From Bacteroidota bacterium (GTDB lineage: Bacteria > Bacteroidota > Bacteroidia > B-17B0 > Aurantibacillaceae): a stretch of DNA of 64,000 nt. Made by a program: the position numbers and the translations under genes. The stretch is taken from contig JAAFIQ010000008.1 in NCBI GenBank assembly GCA_013298715.1, positions 62,001-126,000 on the forward strand, given 5' to 3'. The notes under the pieces were generated by a model that saw only the letters and a list, made by a program, of their open reading frames with translations, searched no databases and had not been told where the DNA came from. Below, one piece after another: positions 26,226 to 34,599 of this stretch (positions within the stretch are counted from its first letter, which is position 1; each line of letters opens with the position of its first letter).

Positions 26226-26885
26226 CTAATCTTTAGAGTCCAAAAAACGGTATTGTATGCCAAAGCTTAAACCAAAGCCTGAACCTTTCCATTTTGAAAT
26301 TACATAGGTGTTTAAGGTTTCGTTGTTGGTTGTCATACTTGGATAATTGATGAATGGCGCATACACTTTAAAATTAATTCCAATGTCACCAAAATAAATA
26401 CGAGGGTTTACATATAAACTAAAAAAAGTGCCCTTGCCTGTAAGAATTAAATTGGATGCATCATTTTGTTTATAGGTTAATTTAGAGTAGCCAAATTCTG
26501 TTCCTAAAACCAAATCAAAGTGTTTTTTACTAACGGCATGAAAGTTTGCTAAAGCACTAATATCAAAGGAGCTGGCTCTTGGTGTTGTTTTGGTTGCGGT
26601 ATCTTGCTCGGTAAAAAAGGAATTTGTTTTAAAACGAGCGCCAACTCCAAAACGCTTATGTAACCCATACTCAGCGCCAAAGCTAAAGTTTGAATTACCT
26701 GCCGCGTTTGTTTCTGTTTTCGATTCAGGCAAAGCAACGTTTTTCGTTTTATATTGGTAAGTTGTTCTATAAATTTCAATGCCTGCATTTGCTTCAACAA
26801 CAAGCGCATTTTTGTAAAACGAATTTTGAGCGAATGTACTTAAAACGCCTATTAAGAAAAGCGAGAGGAATAAATTTTTTTTCAT
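26226..26885 (-). CDS. Outer-membrane beta-barrel protein
   Basis: 219 residues with a signal peptide (FLSLFLIGVLSTFAQ) and alternating hydrophobic-polar strands typical of small eight-stranded porin-like barrels (FSFGAEYGLHKRFGVGARF, SFGIQYRF near the end). Such proteins are abundant in Bacteroidota outer membranes and rarely have known functions. It is on the same strand as the PorE-like gene 70 bases upstream and could be transcribed with it. Confidence 0.75.
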   Translation of the reverse strand: MKKNLFLSLFLIGVLSTFAQNSFYKNALVVEANAGIEIYRTTYQYKTKNVALPESKTETNAAGNSNFSFGAEYGLHKRFGVGARFKTNSFFTEQDTATKTTPRASSFDISALANFHAVSKKHFDLVLGTEFGYSKLTYKQNDASNLILTGKGTFFSLYVNPRIYFGDIGINFKVYAPFINYPSMTTNNETLNTYVISKWKGSGFGLSFGIQYRFLDSKD

Positions 26886-26955
26886 TAAACAGATTTAAGG
26901 TAAATAGTATAATAAATATACAAAAACAACTTGAATAAAAAAATAACGCTTCAAC

Positions 26956-28932
26956 TTATTTCGCAATTACCTTAAACTCCGTTCTTCTGTTCTTAGCTTT
27001 GTTTTCTGGTGTATCGTTTTTTACTTTTGGTTTAGTGTCGCCGTAGCCTTTGTAAGTTAAACGTCCTGCAGGTATATTTCCTTTTGCAACTAAATAATCA
27101 ACTACAGCTTTGGCGCGGTTGTTTGATAGGGTTATGTTTGCTTTTTTGTCGCCATCGCTATCTGTATGCCCACCAAATTCAATTTTTAAAGTAGGATTTT
27201 TTAATATAAAAGCAATTAATTTATCTAACTCCGCTTTACTTTCGGGTTTTAAATCCCATTTATTTACATCAAAAAAAACATTTTTTAATTCAATAGTACT
27301 TCCTGTATCTAATGGTTGCAAAGGAATATCTAATAAGTATGGTTTATTAAAATCGGTTTCTTTTCCTTTCAAACTAAAATTATCGCTGTAAAAAGCAAAA
27401 CCTTCTTTGCTTACGTTAACCATATAATTTTTGTTTGCGGTAAGTGTTACAAAAAATTCGCCATTGGCTTGCGAAAACGATTGCGTGGTTTTTTGTTGCG
27501 TTTCTAAATCGTACACTTCAAAATTTGCTTGCAATGGTTCTTTGTTAGTTGCATTATAAATTTTACCTTTTATAAAGGTAATTTTTTCTGGTCGTACATC
27601 GTTTGGTAATTCAAACTGATAAATATCTAAATCACCAAAGCCACCTTCTCTATCGCTTGCAAAATATGCTAAGTTGCCCGCAGGATCAACCAATAAGCTA
27701 TTCTCGTCTTTTGACGTGTTTATAGGATAACCCAAATTAGTAGCAGGCCCCCAATCACCGTTAGCTTGGCGCTTACTCATAAACAAATCGGTTCCTCCTA
27801 ACCCCGGATGTCCATCGCTTGCAAAATACAAGGTCATATTATCAGGGTGAATAAATACCGACTCTTCGTTACCAGTAGAATTTACATTGCTATTTAATTT
27901 AATTGGTGTTTTAAACTTTCCATCTTCACCAATTTCACTCATATAAATATCTACATCTTTATTCATACCACCCCTACCTCTGAAACCTTTAATAAAGTAT
28001 AAACTTTTTCCATCGCTACTAAAACTGGGTTGTGTTTCCCAATTGGTTGAGTTAATTGCATTGCCGCCGTTTCTTGGGCGTGTCCACTTACCATTAATTT
28101 TTTGAGAATAAAATATATCACAACTCCCAAAACCTTTTCTGTCGGGTGTTCCGTAGTCTCCAAACTCATCAGAACAACTAGCAAAAAACATAATGTTGCC
28201 ATCGGCCGAAAGTGTTGGTGCGCCTTCATTTCCTGGCCCATTCACTTCTTGCAGTGGATACGCAGTTTGCCAAACATTGGTAGCTGATTTTGTACTTACA
28301 AAAAAATCTTCGTTAAATGCGCCAGGGCTTTCGGGGCGAGGCAAGCCACGGGTAAACATAAAACGTTTACCATCAGCAGTAATTGCCGGAAAATACTCGC
28401 CATTTGCAGTGTTAATTCCAGCTCCTACGTTAATTGGTTTAAATGGTTTTGGATTCTTCATTAAGGCAATTGCCACATCCATATTCTTAACTTTTTTTTC
28501 AGCGTCTTCTTTTAACTGCGGATTAATACGTTCGAACTTTAAAAAATTTTGAAATGCAATTTTTGCGTTTTCGTATTCCGCTAAATCCATATAAGATAGG
28601 CCAAGAAAAAAATGATTCTCAACAAAATATTTAGGAGCTAAATCAATTGCTTTTTTGTAATTGTTTACTGCATCTTTAGGCTGATGATTTATTCTGTAAT
28701 AGTCGCCGGCAAAAGAGAGGGCTTCAACAAAATTTGGGTCCTCTTTTACGGCTGCCAATATTTTTTTTTCTGAATCTGCAATTTTGCCTATGGAGTAAAG
28801 CTGTTTACTTTCTTCTAAATATTTAATTGCTTTTTTGTTAGTAGATGTGTATGCGCCAGGTTGTAAATTGTTTTGTGCAACAGAACTTAGCGTAAGAAAA
28901 AAAATAAAAATATGTTTGATAAAAAATTTCAT
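26956..28932 (-). CDS. PorE-like TPR / PD40 propeller / regulatory-domain / OmpA protein
   Basis: At 658 residues it has a signal peptide, TPR repeats (about 35-150), a beta-propeller of PD40/WD40-like blades (about 170-420, with LSADGNIMFFAS, FSSDGKSLYFIKG), a carboxypeptidase-regulatory-like domain (about 445-530) and a C-terminal OmpA peptidoglycan-binding domain (GGHTDSDGDKKANITLS...NRRTEFKV). This order and length equal those of PorE of the type IX secretion system, which connects the machine to peptidoglycan. Paralogues with the same plan exist, and no lipobox cysteine is seen, so the exact orthologue is unproven. It is the third gene of a leftward CPBP - M61 - PorE-like operon. Confidence 0.8.
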   Translation of the reverse strand: MKFFIKHIFIFFLTLSSVAQNNLQPGAYTSTNKKAIKYLEESKQLYSIGKIADSEKKILAAVKEDPNFVEALSFAGDYYRINHQPKDAVNNYKKAIDLAPKYFVENHFFLGLSYMDLAEYENAKIAFQNFLKFERINPQLKEDAEKKVKNMDVAIALMKNPKPFKPINVGAGINTANGEYFPAITADGKRFMFTRGLPRPESPGAFNEDFFVSTKSATNVWQTAYPLQEVNGPGNEGAPTLSADGNIMFFASCSDEFGDYGTPDRKGFGSCDIFYSQKINGKWTRPRNGGNAINSTNWETQPSFSSDGKSLYFIKGFRGRGGMNKDVDIYMSEIGEDGKFKTPIKLNSNVNSTGNEESVFIHPDNMTLYFASDGHPGLGGTDLFMSKRQANGDWGPATNLGYPINTSKDENSLLVDPAGNLAYFASDREGGFGDLDIYQFELPNDVRPEKITFIKGKIYNATNKEPLQANFEVYDLETQQKTTQSFSQANGEFFVTLTANKNYMVNVSKEGFAFYSDNFSLKGKETDFNKPYLLDIPLQPLDTGSTIELKNVFFDVNKWDLKPESKAELDKLIAFILKNPTLKIEFGGHTDSDGDKKANITLSNNRAKAVVDYLVAKGNIPAGRLTYKGYGDTKPKVKNDTPENKAKNRRTEFKVIAK

Positions 28933-28938
28933 AGTAAA

Positions 28939-30792
28939 TTAATTATAGCCTATCCACGTTTTTAAGGTTTGTTTTTGTTTAGCACTCATGTTTTTATTTA
29001 CTTCGATTTGGTTTTTGCGTGTTACTTTAACTTTTTGTGCTTTTGCGCTTAATTTTTTTAATTTCATTTTTCCTTTGTTTCCTTTTGGGCGATACACTTC
29101 TATTGTAACAACATCGCCTTCTTTCACGGTATCGTAATAATTTGTAAAAATTGTTCTTACCTTATCCATTGCTAAAGCATTGCCATTAAGCGAAGCCAGC
29201 TCATCGCCAGTTTTTAATTTTAAAGATTTTCCAAAGGCATCTAAATTATCTGTGGATAACACCATTAATCTATTTGTAGTTGGATTAAAGCCAATATCCA
29301 TTCCGCCAAGGGTAAACTCGTCGCTTACACTTTCTTTCACAAAATTAATGCCAATTTTTTCAAGAATTTCTTGCATTGGTAAAGGGGTTTTGCCACCTAC
29401 GTAAGTTCTTAAAAAAGTCCCAATTTTCGGAAAAGTGAATTTTTCGATGTCATCAAATAAATCTGCATCGTTAAACGATTTGTTTTTGCCGTATTTAGTT
29501 GCTAAATCTTTCATTAAATTTTGTGTGCCGTAATCGCCGTTACTTAAATCGCGTAATAGAATATCTAAGCACATCCCAATTACAGCGCCTTTTTCGTACA
29601 CGTTACTGTATTGGTTGTGAACTTTATCCAAAAGCACATTTCTACTCATCCATGTAAAACTCATGGTGTCATTATAGGCTGTTAAACTTTGGTCGTATTT
29701 ACGCATCATCACATCAATGAGCTGGTCAATTGTTATAATTCCTCCTTTAGCCTGGGCGTGATGTGCTGCATATTCTGTCATCCCTTCATACAACCAAAGG
29801 TGTTCGCTCATTTTAGGATTATTAAAATCAAAATCACCTATTTGAGTTGCGTGAATATTTAAAGGTGTAACAATATGAAAAAATTCATGCGCGGCAACGT
29901 CTCTCAGTTCTTGCTGGATTTCTAAACTATCCATTTCTGGCATCACGTAAAACGAAGAGTAAGAATGTTCTAAAGCACCGTTAGATCCCGAAAGTGTGAG
30001 CTTATCCGTATAATAAAATAAAAAAGCATATTTTTTAACAGGCAATTCGCCTCCCAAATAATCACGTTGCGCATCAAGCAATTGTGTGAGTGTGCGGGCA
30101 ATAAAACCACTTGTAACTTTTTTATTTGGCGAATAACAACTAATAAGCACTTGTGTATTTGCAACATTAATGCTTGTGGTATCAGGTATGCAATACATTA
30201 TTGGCGAGTCTACCAAATCGTTATAGCCTAATACTTTTATTACATCTTTTGATTTTCCAATTTTGATGTCTGTTAGTCCAGTGCTAGGATAGAATCCAAG
30301 TGGTTTTGTAAATTCCAACTCAAACGTATTGTTTTTGTAATTTTTAAAATAGCCAAACATGCTATGGGTGTTAAGAGAAAAGTTTACCCCTAATTCAAAA
30401 TTTGTACCACCTGGCTCAAAAACAATTTTTTTAGAAGTTCCGGGTAAATCGGTTTTATCCCAGGTATCATCTACAGTGTATATAATGTTTTCGATACTAG
30501 CAGCCGGACTTAGCTTATACGTATTAACATCTACTTTGGTAATTTTTATGCTTGCATTATTTTTTCCAGTTACGCTAAGGCTAGAGATAAATCTTCCAAA
30601 ATCGTACACTTCATAAGTGCCAGGCACCATGGCGGGGAAACAAAATTCTACTTCGGTTTCGGTAAATGTAGGCGGTGTTAGTGTAATTTGAACTTTATCG
30701 TTTTGAATAGCAGCCAAATCAATTTTGTATTTATACTCGCTTTGTGCAACTATAAAAGAAGTACAAAACAACAGGTAAAAAAGTTTATGCAT
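28939..30792 (-). CDS. M61 family glycyl aminopeptidase with PDZ domain
   Basis: With the start at 30792 (MHKLFYLLFCTSFIVAQ) there is a signal peptide and about 617 residues. The zinc site is AAHEFFHIVTPLNIH with the third ligand in LWLYEGMTEYAAHH. A PDZ-like domain follows near the C-terminus (SLKLKTGDELASLNGNAL), then a basic tail. M61 enzymes are periplasmic or surface aminopeptidases with a preference for small residues. The upstream start at 30828 is rejected because it would overlap the preceding gene and spoil the signal peptide. It lies six bases from each neighbour in a three-gene operon. Confidence 0.92.
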   Translation of the reverse strand: MHKLFYLLFCTSFIVAQSEYKYKIDLAAIQNDKVQITLTPPTFTETEVEFCFPAMVPGTYEVYDFGRFISSLSVTGKNNASIKITKVDVNTYKLSPAASIENIIYTVDDTWDKTDLPGTSKKIVFEPGGTNFELGVNFSLNTHSMFGYFKNYKNNTFELEFTKPLGFYPSTGLTDIKIGKSKDVIKVLGYNDLVDSPIMYCIPDTTSINVANTQVLISCYSPNKKVTSGFIARTLTQLLDAQRDYLGGELPVKKYAFLFYYTDKLTLSGSNGALEHSYSSFYVMPEMDSLEIQQELRDVAAHEFFHIVTPLNIHATQIGDFDFNNPKMSEHLWLYEGMTEYAAHHAQAKGGIITIDQLIDVMMRKYDQSLTAYNDTMSFTWMSRNVLLDKVHNQYSNVYEKGAVIGMCLDILLRDLSNGDYGTQNLMKDLATKYGKNKSFNDADLFDDIEKFTFPKIGTFLRTYVGGKTPLPMQEILEKIGINFVKESVSDEFTLGGMDIGFNPTTNRLMVLSTDNLDAFGKSLKLKTGDELASLNGNALAMDKVRTIFTNYYDTVKEGDVVTIEVYRPKGNKGKMKLKKLSAKAQKVKVTRKNQIEVNKNMSAKQKQTLKTWIGYN

Positions 30793-30797
30793 TGAGT

Positions 30798-31775
30798 TTA
30801 TTTTAAAATTAGCTTTAAGTTTTTCCATTTATATTTAATCCAAAAAATAGCAAATGTTACAGCAATCATACACATTGATAATAAAACTTCAGCTTCAGCA
30901 CTATCAACATCGGTAGAGAAGATGGAATAGGATTTAATTACAGAGTGCGGCTGTGTAATTAGCAAACAACTTAATAAGTTATTTGCAAAGTGTATGCCAT
31001 AAGAAAGTTCTAGGCCTTCATCTAACAAAGTTATAATTGCAAAAAAGAAGGCATTTAAAAAATAGTAAAAAACCATAATTTGCCAACCAAAATGCCTCGC
31101 TTCAGGGTTAGACATGTGTGCCAGTGCAAACAAGGCAGAGGTTGTAATAGCAGATAAGATACCGCTTTTAAAAGCTAAACCAAAGCCTTGCAACAAATAG
31201 CCTCTAAAAAAAAGTTCCTCAAATAAAGTTTGAACTGGAAGTAATAATACCAGTACAAGAAAACTAATTAAAAAGTTTAATGGTTCAAAGGTGATTTTAA
31301 AAACATCAGGACTTAAAATATATCCAATTAATACCGTAAAAATTAGTAAACTTGCCCAAATAAAAAACCCAAACAAAAAGCGGTCTTTTCTAAATCTAGT
31401 ATAGCCATTAATAACAGAAAGAATATTTTTTTTATGAAATCTTTTTATAACAATTAGTAAACCTATAAGGCTGAATATGTGGATTGAAACTAAGGAAGCC
31501 AAAACAATATTTCGATTTATGCCTAATAAATCAGCATCAAACATCATATTTTGGTTTTGTTGCATTTGTTGAGCAGAAACACCAGTGTTAAGCGCATTCA
31601 TATAAAATGGCAAGGCAATAAGGCTACTAAAAATTAAATAAGCTAAAATAACAAAACCAAATCCGAGGATGTAGAGGTAGCTTTTGTTTACGCCAGTGGT
31701 TAATGCCGACAACAAAAATAAATTATTAAATGGAGGATTTTTTTGTTCTGCTTCAGTATTTATTGTTTCGCTCAT
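30798..31775 (-). CDS. CPBP family intramembrane metalloprotease
   Basis: About 325 residues with eight or so membrane segments. The three conserved CPBP (Rce1-like) motifs are present: EELFFRGYLL (EExxxR), ALAHMSNPEARHF and HFANNLL (HxxxN). These proteins cleave or modify substrates inside the membrane; bacterial members are linked to maturation of surface proteins or to self-immunity. The start is taken as the ATG at 31775 (MSETINTEAEQ) rather than 31790. It leads the operon containing the M61 peptidase and the PorE-like gene. Confidence 0.88.
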   Translation of the reverse strand: MSETINTEAEQKNPPFNNLFLLSALTTGVNKSYLYILGFGFVILAYLIFSSLIALPFYMNALNTGVSAQQMQQNQNMMFDADLLGINRNIVLASLVSIHIFSLIGLLIVIKRFHKKNILSVINGYTRFRKDRFLFGFFIWASLLIFTVLIGYILSPDVFKITFEPLNFLISFLVLVLLLPVQTLFEELFFRGYLLQGFGLAFKSGILSAITTSALFALAHMSNPEARHFGWQIMVFYYFLNAFFFAIITLLDEGLELSYGIHFANNLLSCLLITQPHSVIKSYSIFSTDVDSAEAEVLLSMCMIAVTFAIFWIKYKWKNLKLILK

Positions 31776-31842
31776 TTTAAAATCAAACACAGTATTTAAT
31801 GCTACTAGAGCAAAATTATAATTTATAAATTTAATAAAATAT

Positions 31843-31850
31843 TAACTTTG
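31843..31850 (+). promoter_or_regulatory. -7 promoter box of the cytochrome c peroxidase gene
   Basis: TAACTTTG is an exact TAnnTTTG match 30 bases before the ATG at 31881. Because of this the in-frame TTG at 31848, inside the box, cannot be the start. Confidence 0.55.
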
Positions 31851-31880
31851 TTTAGAATAACACCCTATAAAATTTGCAAA

Positions 31881-32834
31881 ATGATACAAAAACAGCGCTT
31901 ATTGTTAATTTCAATTTTTTTTCTTTTTGTTGTATCTTGTAAAACAACAGTTAGTAAAGAAATTAATAGTGAGACAAGTCTTGGCGAGCACTTATTTTTT
32001 GATCCAATATTATCGCGCGATAGCAGTGTAAGCTGTGCCAGTTGCCACAAACCAGAGTTTGCCTTTGCAGATAATGAAGCGCTGAGTAAAGGAATTTATA
32101 AACAACGCACTACGCGCAATACCCCAAGCTGTATGAATGTGGCATCTCTAAATGCTTACTTTTGGGATGGAAGGGCTGAAACATTGGAGGAACAAGCGCT
32201 AGGCCCAATTGAAAGCGCTGTAGAAATGGATTTGCCTATTAGTTTGGCAGTAAAGCGTTTATTAAGAAATAGTTTTTACAAAGAAACTTTTTACAGAATT
32301 TATGGTAAAGCCCCAAGCTCTGATTTAATGGCAAAAGCACTTGCCGAGTACCAACGCACGCTTGAAACAAGTAATACGCCTTTTGACAAATGGATGAACG
32401 GAAAAGACACTACTCTGATGAGCGAAAGCGCTAAACGTGGATTAAACATTTTTAATAATAAAGGAAAATGTTTTGATTGCCACTTTGGTGGCGATTTTAC
32501 AGGCAATGATAAATTTAAAAATATTGGTTTGTACAATGGGAAGGATTTAAAAGACGAGGGTAGAAGCAAAATAAGTATGCAGCCTAAAGATTTAGGAACC
32601 TTTAAAACACCCGGTTTACGCAACATTGCCGTTACTGCGCCTTATATGCACGATGGACGATTTAAAACTTTGGCTGAAGTAATTGATTATTATAACGAAC
32701 CCGATAAATTTGTTGCCAACAGTATTAATAGAGATACGCTTTTAAATAAACCTTTAGGCTTAAGTAAAGAAGAAAAAAAAGATTTGGAAAACTTTTTGTT
32801 AAGCTTAACGGATACGCAGTTTATTAAGAAATAA
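31881..32834 (+). CDS. Di-heme cytochrome c peroxidase family lipoprotein
   Basis: About 317 residues from the ATG at 31881, with a lipoprotein signal ending in VVSC (Cys 20). Two c-type heme sites are visible: C52-A-S-C55-H56 and a later CFDCH. The conserved TRNTPSCMN, FWDGRAETLEEQA and APYMHDGRF segments belong to the CCP/MauG family. It should reduce hydrogen peroxide in the periplasm using cytochrome electrons, or carry out a related oxidation. It is monocistronic with its own promoter box and faces the sirtuin gene tail to tail. Confidence 0.92.
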   Translation: MIQKQRLLLISIFFLFVVSCKTTVSKEINSETSLGEHLFFDPILSRDSSVSCASCHKPEFAFADNEALSKGIYKQRTTRNTPSCMNVASLNAYFWDGRAETLEEQALGPIESAVEMDLPISLAVKRLLRNSFYKETFYRIYGKAPSSDLMAKALAEYQRTLETSNTPFDKWMNGKDTTLMSESAKRGLNIFNNKGKCFDCHFGGDFTGNDKFKNIGLYNGKDLKDEGRSKISMQPKDLGTFKTPGLRNIAVTAPYMHDGRFKTLAEVIDYYNEPDKFVANSINRDTLLNKPLGLSKEEKKDLENFLLSLTDTQFIKK

Positions 32835-32851
32835 TAAAATAACTTATTTCT
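32827..32851. terminator. Possible bidirectional terminator
   Basis: AGAAATAA (32827-32834) pairs perfectly with TTATTTCT (32844-32851). The hairpin sits exactly on the two facing stop codons of the peroxidase and sirtuin genes. It is AT-rich and so only weakly stable. Confidence 0.35.
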
Positions 32852-33551
32852 AAATTAAATGTTTGTTTAATTCTACTCTTAAATCTTCAACACCATCAGC
32901 GGCCTTTTTTTGTATATGTTTTATATTACTAATGTAATCTAAATTAAAATTGCCAGGGTCAACAAACCATTTTGGGGTATATTTGCTTATGTAAGTTAGT
33001 AAACCCGCAGCAGGGTATACGTTAAGCGAAGTGCCAATTACAATAAATAAATCAGCGGTTTCGGCAATGTTATAGGCGTTTTCCATTTCGGGTACCGCTT
33101 CACCAAACCATACAATATGTGGGCGTAATTGGCTGCCACGCTCGCATTTGTCGCCAATGTTTATTTCGGGTGTTTTTAATTTATAAATTAATTCAGGATT
33201 TATAGTGCTTCTGGCCTTCATTAATTCGCCATGTAGGTGTAGTACTTTTTTGCTTCCCGCTCTTTCGTGTAAATCATCTACATTTTGTGTTATAACGGTT
33301 ACATCAAATTGCTTTTGCAAATCAGCCAAATACAAATGCATGGCATTCGGTTTCACTTCAAACAACTGCTTGCGGCGTTGGTTATAAAATTCTAAAACGA
33401 GTTCTTTATTTTTTTGCCAAGCTTCAGGTGTTGCTACGTCTTCAATACGATGATTTTCCCAAAGGCCATCCGAATCGCGAAATGTTTTTATACCACTATC
33501 AGCGCTCACCCCAGCGCCGGTAAAAACAACTAATTTTTTTTTAGAGGGCAT
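32850..33551 (-). CDS. Sir2-family NAD-dependent protein deacylase (CobB-like)
   Basis: A 233-residue sirtuin with the NAD-binding GAGVSADSGIKTFR segment, the catalytic ITQNVDDLHERAG and HLHGE histidine, and the GTSLNVYPAAG motif. The Y-x-x-R pair in LEFYNQRRKQL is that of desuccinylase/deacylase (SIRT5-type) enzymes. The four cysteines of the zinc ribbon, expected between HLHGE and RPHIVWFGE, are missing except for one, so this is a zinc-less variant. It should remove acyl groups from lysines in the cytoplasm and release nicotinamide. It faces the peroxidase gene. Confidence 0.93.
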   Translation of the reverse strand: MPSKKKLVVFTGAGVSADSGIKTFRDSDGLWENHRIEDVATPEAWQKNKELVLEFYNQRRKQLFEVKPNAMHLYLADLQKQFDVTVITQNVDDLHERAGSKKVLHLHGELMKARSTINPELIYKLKTPEINIGDKCERGSQLRPHIVWFGEAVPEMENAYNIAETADLFIVIGTSLNVYPAAGLLTYISKYTPKWFVDPGNFNLDYISNIKHIQKKAADGVEDLRVELNKHLI

Positions 33552-33570
33552 AAATTATTGAAACAGATAG

Positions 33571-34596
33571 TTAGTCAAATTTAAGAGATTTTTTTAAGCT
33601 ATCTAAAAACACATAACTTTTATCCAAAAAATCAACTTCAGTATTAAATGTTGACTTTACTTTTTTGTTTTCTTTTATTACTTTTTTTGTTTTGTATTTG
33701 GCAAAATCAGCTTTAGCAGAAGTATAATTGTCTTTTAAAGTTTCTAATTCTTGATTTAAAAAAGTATTGTTCATTTGTTTAACTAATGTTTCTAAATCAA
33801 GAATAGCGGATTGTGCTTCAGGAAGTTCATTGTTGTTTACTTTTAAATATGTTTTAAAAATTTTAGCTCTCGCAATATACATATCATCATTTAGTTTGTA
33901 TGCAAGAGATTCTGCATTTATAGCATATTCCATTGCTAATTGAAAATCGCCTTTTACTAAATAACAGTGAGAAATTCGGTCTAACTCATTCACATAATTT
34001 ACTTTGTTTCCTAACGATTTTTTAATATTTATTGCCTTATTTGCATAACTGATAGATTCATCATACAAACCCTTTTCAAAAGCACTATGAGCTAAGTTGT
34101 TTAAAGCCACCGCAGCACTGTATTTATTATTGGTTTTAATCAACAATTTAAACGCCTCTTTATAATAAACGGAGCTGGTTTCGTAATTATAATTTACTTC
34201 GTAAATATTTGCTATATTAATATAAACCTCACCAAGGTTCTTTTTAAAATGGTATTCTTTCATTACTGCAATGGCTTTGTAATAGCTTAAAAGAGCATCT
34301 TCGAATTTTTTCTTGGCATCTAAAAAAAAGCCTTTGTTATTGTATGCTTGGGCTAAACCTAACAGAAATGATATTCTGAAAGAAGTGTCGGCTTTTGTTA
34401 GCATTAACGAACAATAATTTAAAATATGATTGTTTAGGTTTTCGGCTAAATTGTCGTCGTCAATTTCTTCAATAGCTTTAAGTGTATAATTTAAAAGCGT
34501 AGTATCGTATTTATTTTTAAAGTCGTAATTATTATAGTAGCCTTGCGCCTTGCCAATAAAAGATAATAGAATGAATATGTAAGCTAATAATTTCAG
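33571..34596 (-). CDS. Secreted TPR-repeat protein with apparent CTG start
   Basis: The frame with an ATG begins only at 34404, but it is open and meaningful much further upstream. From a CTG at 34594-34596, just four bases past the stop of the DPP IV gene, it reads LKLLAYIFILLSFIGKAQG, a textbook signal peptide, then TPR helices without break. The whole protein has 341 residues with about six tetratricopeptide repeats (NNKGFFLDAKKKFEDALLSY, NNLAHSAFEKGLYDESISYA) and a basic coil near the end. It resembles the sensor half of TPR kinases and phosphatases but lacks any catalytic domain. The CTG may be a rare start or a mutated ATG. Confidence 0.7.
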   Translation of the reverse strand: MKLLAYIFILLSFIGKAQGYYNNYDFKNKYDTTLLNYTLKAIEEIDDDNLAENLNNHILNYCSLMLTKADTSFRISFLLGLAQAYNNKGFFLDAKKKFEDALLSYYKAIAVMKEYHFKKNLGEVYINIANIYEVNYNYETSSVYYKEAFKLLIKTNNKYSAAVALNNLAHSAFEKGLYDESISYANKAINIKKSLGNKVNYVNELDRISHCYLVKGDFQLAMEYAINAESLAYKLNDDMYIARAKIFKTYLKVNNNELPEAQSAILDLETLVKQMNNTFLNQELETLKDNYTSAKADFAKYKTKKVIKENKKVKSTFNTEVDFLDKSYVFLDSLKKSLKFD

Positions 34597-34599
34597 AGA

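Noticed and set aside
27963-28552. Open frames in both directions inside the PorE-like gene
   Set aside because: They are shadows of the coding frame; none has a start context or recognisable domain.
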